NCBI GenBank assembly: GCA_036501825.1
Contig: DASXZP010000026.1
Span: forward strand, 496,001-560,000
Origin: JAFECT01 sp036501825
Lineage (GTDB): Bacteria; Pseudomonadota; Alphaproteobacteria; Caulobacterales; Caulobacteraceae
Length of the DNA: 64,000 nt
Direction: 5' to 3'
Part shown: in pieces, positions 55,033-64,000 of the stretch
Position numbering within the stretch: the first letter of the stretch is position 1
Layout of the letters: every line of letters begins with the position of its first letter
Translations under genes and position numbers: made by a program
Notes under the pieces: generated by a model
Seen by the model: the letters and a program-made list of their open reading frames with translations, nothing else
What the model was told of the DNA's origin: nothing
Database searches by the model: none

Positions 55033-55452
55033 ATGGCGCTGACCCCCGGTTTCATCGAGAGCCTGAAGGACGCCCTGGCCTTTCTGCCGGGGCTCGAGGT
55101 CAAGCGCATGTTCGGCGGCGCCGGCGTCTACAGCGGCGGCCTGATGTTCGGCCTCGCGGACGACGACATGCTCTGGATCAAGGCCGACGCGGATAATCTG
55201 CCCGCATTCGAAGCGGAGGGTTTGCCGCTCTTTGTCTATAGAACCCGCGACGGCGAACAGATGACCCTGAACTATCGCCAGGCGCCCGAGGCCGTGTTCG
55301 AGGATCGCGAGGCGGCCCGCCGCTGGTGCCAGCTCGGCATCGACGCGGCCCTGCGCGCGAAGGCGAAGAAAACGTCGAAGAAGAAGTCCGGCGCGAAAAC
55401 GAAGCCGGGATCGCTGCTGATTTCCGGGCCCTGGGATGACGAGAAGCGTTAG
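55033..55452 (+). CDS. TfoX N-terminal domain protein
   Basis: 139 residues. TfoX_N domain (VKRMFGGAGVYSGGLMFGLADDDMLWIKAD; MTLNYRQAPEAVFED) followed by a Lys-rich tail. Full TfoX/Sxy proteins regulate competence genes, but stand-alone TfoX_N proteins are widespread and mostly uncharacterised. Ends three bases before the convergent GGDEF gene. Confidence 0.9.
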   Translation: MALTPGFIESLKDALAFLPGLEVKRMFGGAGVYSGGLMFGLADDDMLWIKADADNLPAFEAEGLPLFVYRTRDGEQMTLNYRQAPEAVFEDREAARRWCQLGIDAALRAKAKKTSKKKSGAKTKPGSLLISGPWDDEKR

Positions 55453-55455
55453 CGC

Positions 55456-56514
55456 CTAAGCCGCCCGGTCTAGCCGTTCCGCATTGGTCACGCGGTTTCG
55501 GCCGGTGCGCTTGGAGGCGTAGAGCGCTTCGTCGGCGCGCTCCATCAGGGCGGTCACGCTCTCGTCCTTGTGGCGCTGCGCCACGCCGACCGAGATGGTC
55601 ACCGCGCCCAGGTCCTCGTTGGTCGAGCGGCGCTTCAGGTGACGCGAGGCGATCTCCTCGCGGATCGTGTTCATCGCCGCTTCCACCAGGCTCGCGGACT
55701 CGCCGGGGAACAGCATGGAGAACTCTTCGCCGCCGTAACGCGCGGCCAGGCGCGGCGGACCCGCCACCCGGGCCATGACGCTGGCCACGTAGCGCAGCAC
55801 CTGATCGCCGGTCTGGTGGCCCCAGGTGTCGTTGAAGCGCTTGAAGTGATCGATGTCGATCACCGCCAGGGTCATCGTCGCGCCGCTCTCGTCGGCGTCG
55901 GCGCAGGTGCGGCCGATGTGTTCGTCGAAGGCCTTGCGGTTGGCGAGGTTTGTCAAGGCGTCGGTCTGCGCGTCCTTGCGCACCTGTTCCAGGTGTTCGC
56001 GCAGCTTGGTGACTTCGCGGGTCGAAACCTGCAGCCGCTTTTCGAGAGTGGCGTTGACCGTCTGCACCTTGCGCGTGGCTTCGGTAAGCGTTTCGACCAG
56101 CTTCTTCAGTGCGGGCGGTTCATGCGTGTTCCCGTCGAGGCCTTCGCTCGCGTCGGCCAGGGTCTCGCCGTAGGCTTCCTGCGATTTCTGCGCGGTCGAG
56201 ATGGCGGCTGCGACCTGCAGCAGTTCGCGGCTCAACTGGGCGCCGGCGTCGCGGATTTCGTCGGTCAGCCGCATGCGGGCGAGAAAGGTGGTCGCCAGCT
56301 CCTCGGACACTTCCTCGGTGATGATTTCGCCGGCCTCGATCAGGCGGCGGATCTCCTGGCCGAGCAGGCCATCGGGGTCGCCCAGATAGTGCAGCCAGAG
56401 TTCGAAGTTCAGCGGCGTCGGCCAGACGCCGCAGCGTTCCATCTCGGTCAGCGCCTTGCGCGCCAGGCCATAGGCCTCCGGACCCCGCAGGGTCAGTTCG
56501 ACTGCCGCACTCAT
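55456..56514 (-). CDS. Diguanylate cyclase (GGDEF domain) with N-terminal coiled coil
   Basis: 352 residues. Helical/coiled-coil N-terminus (about 1-180, ELTLRGPEAYGLARKAL...; TREVTKLREHLEQVRKDAQ) and a GGDEF domain with intact active site GGEEF (about 261-265), so it should make c-di-GMP. The RxxD inhibitory site expected nine residues upstream is absent (GPPR), predicting no product feedback. The layout resembles Caulobacter DgcB. The ATG at 56514 has GGAGG six bases upstream, better than the GTG two codons earlier. Confidence 0.92.
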   Translation of the reverse strand: MSAAVELTLRGPEAYGLARKALTEMERCGVWPTPLNFELWLHYLGDPDGLLGQEIRRLIEAGEIITEEVSEELATTFLARMRLTDEIRDAGAQLSRELLQVAAAISTAQKSQEAYGETLADASEGLDGNTHEPPALKKLVETLTEATRKVQTVNATLEKRLQVSTREVTKLREHLEQVRKDAQTDALTNLANRKAFDEHIGRTCADADESGATMTLAVIDIDHFKRFNDTWGHQTGDQVLRYVASVMARVAGPPRLAARYGGEEFSMLFPGESASLVEAAMNTIREEIASRHLKRRSTNEDLGAVTISVGVAQRHKDESVTALMERADEALYASKRTGRNRVTNAERLDRAA

Positions 56515-56616
56515 GCGCACCCTCCGCAGCCGCGGTTCCCCACGCGGCGCTCTCGCGGTGACGCTAGGCCGGGAACCGTAACGTACGGTTAAGACCCGAT
56601 TACAGAAGCTTGGGGA

Positions 56617-58272
<1,656 letters not shown>

Positions 58273-58481
58273 ACAAGGGGTCTGGAAAGGCCGCGAATCG
58301 TGCGGCGGGGCGCGGCGGGGCCGCGGCGCGTGCGGAACATAGGGCCCAAGCGCGGCAAGTCAATCGAGTGACTTTGCCACGCCGCGACGGGAAAGTTCCT
58401 TTTGGGCGTGGGAACGCTTGTCACGGTTGCACGATCTGATGCTTCTGGGCCCCGATCCGGGGTGTGGTTCAGGACAATTTG

Positions 58482-59021
58482 GTGAGCATTTCTCTCTATG
58501 AAGCGAGCGTCCGGGGCTATCTGCAGACCCTGGACGGACTGGGCGGCGTGCTTCAACGCGGCCGGGACTATTGCCAGGAACACAACATCGACCTGGCGCA
58601 CATGGTCGAGGCGCGGCTGTTCAAGGACATGCGGCCGCTCCGGTTCCAGGTCCAGCGGGTGATCACCCATTCGGTGGGCGCGCTCGACGCGATCCGCAAC
58701 GGCGCCGTGACCCTGCCGGGCGAGGCGCCCCAGCACGACTACGCCGGCCTGCAGATCCTGGTCGCTGACGTCCGTGAGACCCTGGCGCAGCTGACCCCGG
58801 CCGAGGTCGACGCCTTCGCCGGCAAGGAGGTGGTTTTCGAGGTCCCGGGCCGTCCGCGCCGCGTGTTCAGCGCCGAGGGCTTCGTGCTGTCGTTCTCGAT
58901 CCCCAACCTGCATTTTCACGCCGCCACCGCCTACGACATCCTGCGCGCCCAGGGCGTACCGCTCAGCAAACTCGATTACATGGGCTCGTTGATGCTGAAG
59001 CAGGCGTTCGAGCCTTCCTGA
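58482..59021 (+). CDS. DUF1993 family protein
   Basis: 179 residues: SISLYEASVRGYLQTLDGLGGVLQRG, DMRPLRFQVQRVITHSVGA, FSIPNLHFHAATAYDILRAQGVPLSKLDYMG, all hallmarks of DUF1993, a four-helix-bundle (DinB-like) family. Conserved His residues could bind metal. GTG at 58482 gives the family's MSISLY start; AGGA lies eight bases before. Function unknown. Confidence 0.88.
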   Translation: MSISLYEASVRGYLQTLDGLGGVLQRGRDYCQEHNIDLAHMVEARLFKDMRPLRFQVQRVITHSVGALDAIRNGAVTLPGEAPQHDYAGLQILVADVRETLAQLTPAEVDAFAGKEVVFEVPGRPRRVFSAEGFVLSFSIPNLHFHAATAYDILRAQGVPLSKLDYMGSLMLKQAFEPS

Positions 59022-59033
59022 TCACCATTCAGT

Positions 59034-60794
59034 TCAGTGGGGCTTCTTGCCCTTGCGCTGCGCGCGCTTGGCCTCGCGGACGGCCTCAAGTTCCGCGGCC
59101 AGGGCTTCGATGCGGTAGGGCTTGACCAGCAGGCGCATGCCTTCGGCGGTAGCGGCCGCCGCCGCGTCGCTGAAGCCGGTCGTCAGCACCACGGGAAGGT
59201 CGGGTCTGCGACGTCCGATCTCACGCGCGAGGTCGAGGCCGTTCATCGGGCCGGGCATGACCATGTCGGAGAACACCAGCTCCAGCGACTTGTCCTTTTC
59301 CAGCGCCTCCAGCGCCGCCGCCGCCGTCGCCGCGCGCGTGGGTTCGTAGCCGAGTTCGGTCACCATATCGATCACCAGCGCCGCGACCGTCTCGTCGTCC
59401 TCGACCAACAGGATGCGGCCCTTCGCCTTGCCGGCGGTGCGGCCGCGGCGCGCGATCTTCGGCTGTTCGACCACCGGCTCGGTGGAGCGCGGGATGTAGA
59501 GCGCGATGGTCGTCCCCTTGCCGGCCTCGCTGGTGATGCGCAGGTCCCCGCCGGACGCTTTGGCAAAGCCGTAGACCTGGGACAGGCCCAGACCGGTGCC
59601 GCGCCCGACTTCCTTGGTGGTGAAGAACGGCTCGATCACGCGCGAGATCAGGTCCGGCGCGATGCCTTCGCCGGTGTCGGAGATGGCGAGGCGCACAAAG
59701 TCGCCCTTCAGGTCGCCGTCGTCCATGGCCGGATGGTTCTCGGCCGCCACCTGGATGATCCCGCCCTGGGGCATGGCGTCACGCGCGTTCACCGCGATGT
59801 TCACCAGCGCCAGTTCGAGCTGACTGGAATCGATGCGCACCGGCCACAGGTCCGGCGCGAGCCGCAGGCGCACCTCGATGTCCTCGCGCAGCGACCGTTC
59901 CAGCAGCACCCGCATGTTTTCGATGCGGTCAGCGAGGTCGACGGTCTCGGGGTTGAGCGGCGCGCGCCGCGAGAACGACAGCAGTTGCCGCGTCAGCGAC
60001 GCGCCGCGCTCCAGCGCCTGGCGGATGCCGTCGCGCAACACGCTGCGCCGCGCGGGGTCGGCGGTCCGTTCCATCAGGTCGAGGCCTGAGGACGCGACCA
60101 TCAACAGGTTGTTGAAGTCGTGCGCGACGCCGCCGGTCAGCTTTCCGATCGCCTCCATCTTCTGGCTCTGGCGCAGCGCCTCCTCGGCCTTTTCACGTTC
60201 AGACATTTCGATCAGCAGAGTCTCGTTGGCGTCGGCGAGTTCCGCGGCACGCGCCTCGAGCTCACGGTTCGCGCGGGCGAGCGAGGCCTGCGCCGCCGCC
60301 AGCACGGCCACCAGCAAGGCGCCCATCACGGTCAACAGACCCACGCCGCTGTAGCGCGCAATGCGCCGCGCCAGGGGCTCGGCCTCGGTGCGCAGATAGA
60401 CGCGCCCGAACGTCTGGCCTTTCTCGACCACCGGCCTTTCCACCACGATGTGGCCGCCGGCGGCGTGCGCAGGACGCGCATAGCTCGCGAACAGCTTGCC
60501 GGAGGTGTCGTAGACGCGGACGTCCTCGATATCCGGATTGGCGGCCAGGGCGTTGACGTATTCCTGGGCGTCTTGCGAGGTTCCCAGACTGAGCGCGGCG
60601 GTGATGCTCGACGCGAGAATGTCGGCCTGCACGCGCACGGCGCGCACACGCTGGGTCTGCTGGACCTGCTCGTTGTAGACCGCCATGGCCACGCCCGACG
60701 CGATCAGCGCGATGGCGAGACCCAGCACCACGAACAGGTTGCGGCCCGAGGCGGCCTTGGTCCAGACGAGGCGAGGGCGGCTGAGCGGATTCAT
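59034..60794 (-). CDS. Hybrid sensor histidine kinase with receiver domain
   Basis: 586 residues. TM helix (about 20-40), a periplasmic domain (about 41-145; CHASE8-like), second TM (about 147-170), coiled coil, HisKA with phospho-His in GGVAHDFNNLL, HATPase with NAVNARDAMPQGG-type N-box, DTGEGI and GTGLGLSQVYGF, and a C-terminal receiver domain (phospho-Asp in LVFSDMVMPGP). The start at 60794 overlaps the stop of the YfiR gene (ATGA), so the protein is made with its likely periplasmic ligand partner. Confidence 0.93.
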   Translation of the reverse strand: MNPLSRPRLVWTKAASGRNLFVVLGLAIALIASGVAMAVYNEQVQQTQRVRAVRVQADILASSITAALSLGTSQDAQEYVNALAANPDIEDVRVYDTSGKLFASYARPAHAAGGHIVVERPVVEKGQTFGRVYLRTEAEPLARRIARYSGVGLLTVMGALLVAVLAAAQASLARANRELEARAAELADANETLLIEMSEREKAEEALRQSQKMEAIGKLTGGVAHDFNNLLMVASSGLDLMERTADPARRSVLRDGIRQALERGASLTRQLLSFSRRAPLNPETVDLADRIENMRVLLERSLREDIEVRLRLAPDLWPVRIDSSQLELALVNIAVNARDAMPQGGIIQVAAENHPAMDDGDLKGDFVRLAISDTGEGIAPDLISRVIEPFFTTKEVGRGTGLGLSQVYGFAKASGGDLRITSEAGKGTTIALYIPRSTEPVVEQPKIARRGRTAGKAKGRILLVEDDETVAALVIDMVTELGYEPTRAATAAAALEALEKDKSLELVFSDMVMPGPMNGLDLAREIGRRRPDLPVVLTTGFSDAAAAATAEGMRLLVKPYRIEALAAELEAVREAKRAQRKGKKPH

Positions 60795-61348
60795 CGGCGC
60801 ATCCTCACCGCATGCGCCAAGCCGAGCAGCTTTGCGCTGACCTCGAGCCCGTTCTCGCGCGCCGCCTGGGCGTCGATGTCGAAGCGCACGCGGCCTTCGG
60901 CGATGACGAAGTGGATGATGCCGCGCGGCGCGTCCGGCTTGTCGCCGTCGGTGACGGTCAGCACGCTGGTCCCGCGCACCGCATGCAACGCGTCGGCGAT
61001 CGACTGCCGCCGCGAGCCGCCGGCGAACAGGATGTGGCAACCACTGTCGGCGCCGACGGTCTCGACCCGCCGCACGGTGAGCGGATGGCCGTCGAGCGCC
61101 TGGCCCGCCACCGCACGATCCAACTCGGGCCCGAATGGATCGGCGCCCTGGACGCAGATCTCGAACGGCGCGCCCGCGGGTCCCAGCGACGAAGGGGGCC
61201 ACGCGACGAAGGGCGCGACCTTGTAGAGATAGGCCGCCTTCACCCGGTACTCGAGCGAGACCTCTTCGGCGAGCGCAAGCGTCGAGGATGCCGTCAGGGC
61301 GAGCGCCAGGATCATCCCAGCTCCCCGCCGCGTGATCGCGCCCCGCAT
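60791..61348 (-). CDS. YfiR family periplasmic protein
   Basis: 185 residues: signal peptide ending ALAEE, then the YfiR (DUF4154) domain: YRVKAAYLYKVAPFVAWP, FEICVQGADPFG, CHILFAGGS and GIIHFVIAEGRVRFDIDAQAARENGLEVSAKLLGLA. YfiR-type proteins sit in the periplasm and control a membrane signalling partner, for example a GGDEF enzyme in Pseudomonas. Here the partner is the adjacent hybrid kinase. One base separates it from the TonB receptor gene. Confidence 0.92.
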   Translation of the reverse strand: MRGAITRRGAGMILALALTASSTLALAEEVSLEYRVKAAYLYKVAPFVAWPPSSLGPAGAPFEICVQGADPFGPELDRAVAGQALDGHPLTVRRVETVGADSGCHILFAGGSRRQSIADALHAVRGTSVLTVTDGDKPDAPRGIIHFVIAEGRVRFDIDAQAARENGLEVSAKLLGLAHAVRMRR

Positions 61349-61349
61349 C

Positions 61350-63311
61350 TCAGAAGCTCTGCTTCAGGCTGACGAAAAAGGCGCGCGGCACGGTGCGCAA
61401 CGGCACGGACCCCGTATCGTCGATCTCGAGGTGGTGCGGGTTCAGCAGATTGTTGCCGTTGACGGCGATCTCGCTGTTGTTGTTGAAGCGGTAGGCCAAG
61501 CGCGCGTCCATCTCGGTGTAGGCCGGGGCCAGCACGAAGTCGCTGGCGCTCTTTAAACGGTCCACCCGGCGTAAGTCGGCGTCGAATTCGACCCGCGGCG
61601 ACAGGTTGAAGGCCGAGCGCGCCTGGAACTGGTAGTTCGGGTCATAGCCCGCCGCCTGCATCTGGGTGATGTCGACGTACCCCGGCTTCAGGCGCATGTC
61701 GCGGTGCAGGGTCGAAAAGCCGCCCTTCAGCCGCCACCAGGCGGTGACCTCGTACTCGCCCCAGGCGTCGACGCCGTAGGTATTGCCCTCCATGCCGTTG
61801 CGCAGCTGGATCGGCAGGGCAAGGTTGGTCAGGTCATCGACGCGCAGGTCGTCGTAGTGGTTGAAATAGGTCGACACCGACAGGGTCAGCTTGTGCGTCG
61901 GGTGACCCTTCCAGCCGGCTTCGTAGGCCCACAGCCGCTCAGATTGGAAGTCGGGCGAGGGCGCCAGCACGCCCGACAGCTCGAGTTGACGTTCGATCCG
62001 GTTCGGCGTGCGCACCGAACGCGAGATCGCCGCCCACAACAGGGTCTTGTCGTCCGGCGTCCAGGCCAGGCGCACGTCGGGCAGCCAGTCGAAACCGGAG
62101 AAACTGTTGTCCTCGAGCTTGAGGCCGAGCGTCGCCTTCACCGCCGGCGTGATCGCGATCTCGTCCTGAGCAAACGCGTCTCCGAGCGTCAGCGTCGCGC
62201 GCGGATTGGCGAACAGGAAAACCGGGCCGGTGCGAAAGTCCTCATCCCATACCCGCAGCTCGCCGCCCCAAACGATGTTCTGCCGCTCGCCGACGTGGAA
62301 ATTGTGCTGGCCGGAGATGTCGTAGGTCTTCAGCAGGTCGCTCTCGCCGGAACCCAACCGGTCGGTCTGATCGTAGTAGGCCTGCACCTCGCCCGCCGCG
62401 CCCGACCCATAGTCGTGGGTCCAGCGGCCGAGCAGATTGCCGCCGCTGAGGTCGGTGACGCCGTTCTCCCCGTCGCCGTCGAGGCTGTTGTGGTAGATAT
62501 CGCCCTGCAGGGTGAAGGCGTCGCGGCCGCGTGAATCGTCGATGCGAAAGCCGCCTTGCGTGCCGCTATAGGCGTCGCTGGTTGCATCGCCGGCGAACTT
62601 CGGCAGACCGTCGCGCTCGAAGGTCATGGCGTAGACGCGGAAGCTCGCATCGGCGCCCAGCTTGCCGCCGAACTGTACGTTGGCGGCTTGCTCGAAGTCG
62701 CCGGCGCCGGCGGTGATCAGGGCGCCTTGGGTTTCCGACGCGCTCTTGGTGATGATGTTGATCACGCCGTTCATGGCGTTGACGCCGTAGAGCGTACCGC
62801 CGGGACCCGAGATCACTTCGATGCGGTCGACGTCGGCCAACGGGACATTGATCTGGTCCCAGTAGACCTGGGAGCCGACCGGCGAATAGAGGCTGCGCCC
62901 GTCGATCAGCACCAACAGCTTGTTCGACGCTTCGAGCGAGTTCGAACCGCGCGCCGAGATCGCGTACTCGCTGGCGTTCACCCGCGCGACTTCGAGGTTG
63001 GGCGCAAGGCGCAGGGCTTCGGGCAGGCGGGTGGCGCCGGCGCGGCGAATGTCGTCGGCGGTGATGACGTAGACCGCGGCGGGGGCGTCGAGCAGGGCCT
63101 CGGGCCGCTTGGACACGGAGGTGACCTGAACGTCGGCAAGCTGTTCGAGGCTGAGGTTCTTCAGGTCGTCGGGTCCCGGGTTCGCATCGGTCGCGAACGC
63201 GGGCGCGCTGAGCGCCGACGCCAAGCCGAACGCCAGGCAATAGCCAGTCAACGCTTTGAAATAGCGAAACTTTCGTCCACCCAACGGACGCAACCCCCGA
63301 CCCCTCGCCAT
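61350..63311 (-). CDS. TonB-dependent receptor
   Basis: 653 residues: signal peptide ending AFATD, plug domain (LSLEQLADVQVTSVSKRPEALLDAPAAVYVITADDIRRAG, VLIDGRSLYSP, RIEVISGPGGTLYGVNAMNGVINIITK), a 22-strand barrel, and C-terminal FFVSLKQSF ending in the aromatic residue needed for BAM. Substrate unknown; it may belong to the catecholate or cobalamin-like groups. First gene of the receptor-YfiR-kinase operon, with GGAG before the ATG. Confidence 0.93.
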   Translation of the reverse strand: MARGRGLRPLGGRKFRYFKALTGYCLAFGLASALSAPAFATDANPGPDDLKNLSLEQLADVQVTSVSKRPEALLDAPAAVYVITADDIRRAGATRLPEALRLAPNLEVARVNASEYAISARGSNSLEASNKLLVLIDGRSLYSPVGSQVYWDQINVPLADVDRIEVISGPGGTLYGVNAMNGVINIITKSASETQGALITAGAGDFEQAANVQFGGKLGADASFRVYAMTFERDGLPKFAGDATSDAYSGTQGGFRIDDSRGRDAFTLQGDIYHNSLDGDGENGVTDLSGGNLLGRWTHDYGSGAAGEVQAYYDQTDRLGSGESDLLKTYDISGQHNFHVGERQNIVWGGELRVWDEDFRTGPVFLFANPRATLTLGDAFAQDEIAITPAVKATLGLKLEDNSFSGFDWLPDVRLAWTPDDKTLLWAAISRSVRTPNRIERQLELSGVLAPSPDFQSERLWAYEAGWKGHPTHKLTLSVSTYFNHYDDLRVDDLTNLALPIQLRNGMEGNTYGVDAWGEYEVTAWWRLKGGFSTLHRDMRLKPGYVDITQMQAAGYDPNYQFQARSAFNLSPRVEFDADLRRVDRLKSASDFVLAPAYTEMDARLAYRFNNNSEIAVNGNNLLNPHHLEIDDTGSVPLRTVPRAFFVSLKQSF

Positions 63312-63370
63312 GTGCGCTCCGCGCCACCAGACGAACGGTAACGCTTGGATTGGCCTTGGGTTGCAGGGAG

Positions 63371-64000
63371 TTAGACGTCCAGGTCTTCGGTGGCGAACTG
63401 GGCGTTGTCCTGGATGAAGCGGAACCGCAGCTCGGGCTTGCGGCCCATCAGGGTCTCCACCAGGGCTTCGATCTCTTCTTCGCTCTGCGGCAAGGTGACC
63501 CGCGCCAGGGTGCGCTTCTTCGGATCCATGGTGGTTTCTTTGAGCTGGGCCGGCATCATCTCACCCAGGCCCTTGAACCGGCTGATCTCGGGCTTCTTGC
63601 CCTTGAACACGGTGGCCAGCAATTCGTCGCGGTGCGCGTCGTCGCGCGCATACTCCACCTTAGCGCCGTGACTGATACGAAACAGCGGCGGCAGGGCGAG
63701 ATAGAGCCGCCCCGCGCGGATCACGCCGGGCATGGTGCGGTAGAAGAAGGTGATCAACAGCGAGGCGATGTGCGCGCCGTCCACGTCGGCGTCGGTCATG
63801 ATGACGATGCGCTCATAGCGCAGGTCCTCGAGCCGGAAACGCGGCTCCGGATGGGCGCCCAGCGCCAGCATCAGGTCCGACAGTTCCTGGTTCGAACGCG
63901 CCTTGTCGCCCGCCGCGGACGCGACGTTCAGGATCTTGCCGCGCAAGGGCAGGATGGCCTGGCGATTGCGGTCGCGCGCCTGTTTCGCCGAGCCGCCGGC
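63371..64000 (-). CDS. parE: DNA topoisomerase IV subunit B, C-terminal part (cut by window end)
   Basis: The visible 209 residues cover the TOPRIM end and C-terminus of a type IIA topoisomerase B subunit: GGSAKQARDRNRQAILPLRGKILNV, RYERIVIMTDADVDGAHIASLLITFFYR with the DxD metal site, KGLGEMMPAQLKETTMDPKKRTL and a short end ATEDLDV. The ISRFKGLGEM wording and the short tail point to ParE rather than GyrB. It decatenates daughter chromosomes with ParC. The reading frame stays open to the window edge. Confidence 0.93.
   Translation of the reverse strand, partial: AGGSAKQARDRNRQAILPLRGKILNVASAAGDKARSNQELSDLMLALGAHPEPRFRLEDLRYERIVIMTDADVDGAHIASLLITFFYRTMPGVIRAGRLYLALPPLFRISHGAKVEYARDDAHRDELLATVFKGKKPEISRFKGLGEMMPAQLKETTMDPKKRTLARVTLPQSEEEIEALVETLMGRKPELRFRFIQDNAQFATEDLDV

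Overview
The window is high-GC chromosomal DNA, almost certainly from an alphaproteobacterium of the Caulobacterales (Caulobacter/Phenylobacterium type). The clues are the gene set and order, an RNase E ending in a GWW-type PNPase-binding tail, a suf operon with two cysteine desulfurases, a bactofilin next to an M23 peptidase, and a TonB receptor-YfiR-histidine kinase module. Both window edges cut genes: aspS on the left and parE on the right. I see no tRNA, rRNA, CRISPR array or prophage.

Layout. 1-2117: the end of aspS and a secreted pentapeptide-repeat protein. 2173-5775: a lower-GC insertion with 25-bp terminal inverted repeats (24/25 matching) and a 10-bp target duplication. It is an IS1595-family transposon carrying passenger genes and a probable structured RNA. 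5891-10206: a CPBP protease, a second pentapeptide protein and a large NrdJ-like protein without a recognisable catalytic core. 10421-15708: NDUFA12, DUF2155, aat, an aroQ-accB-accC run and thiS-thiG. 15895-31635: envelope and RNA-processing genes (a DsbA-like lipoprotein, an M48 protease, rne, an amidase, PBP1A, an S10 peptidase, bactofilin and M23), prfB with its programmed frameshift, and bcp. 31692-42598: a YhdP-type AsmA protein, tyrS, NamZ, an APC permease and small accessory genes. 42775-50354: the Rrf2 regulator and the suf Fe-S assembly operon. 50329-64000: sensors, an acyltransferase, a GGDEF protein, an RhlE helicase, the TonB receptor/YfiR/kinase module and parE.

Two mobile systems stand out. 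The first is the 3.6-kb IS1595-type transposon with cargo, an internal operator-like palindrome cluster and a structured RNA just after the transposase. The second is a family of four palindromic elements between 15.7 and 29.1 kb. Each has two inverted doublets of a GGGGACA-N8-TGTCCCC palindrome, enclosing a centre bordered by GATGTT/T-rich and A-rich/ACATC arms. In one copy (28271-29112) the centre holds a REP-associated tyrosine transposase; in the other three it is only 38-73 nt. They look like an autonomous element and its MITE-like derivatives. All lie tight against gene ends, and one supplies the prfB stop codon.

Two other palindrome families sit between accC and aat and twice inside the suf operon, with their outer arms at the ribosome-binding sites of the next gene. 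Functional statements rest on motifs read by eye from translated sequence; no database search was run.
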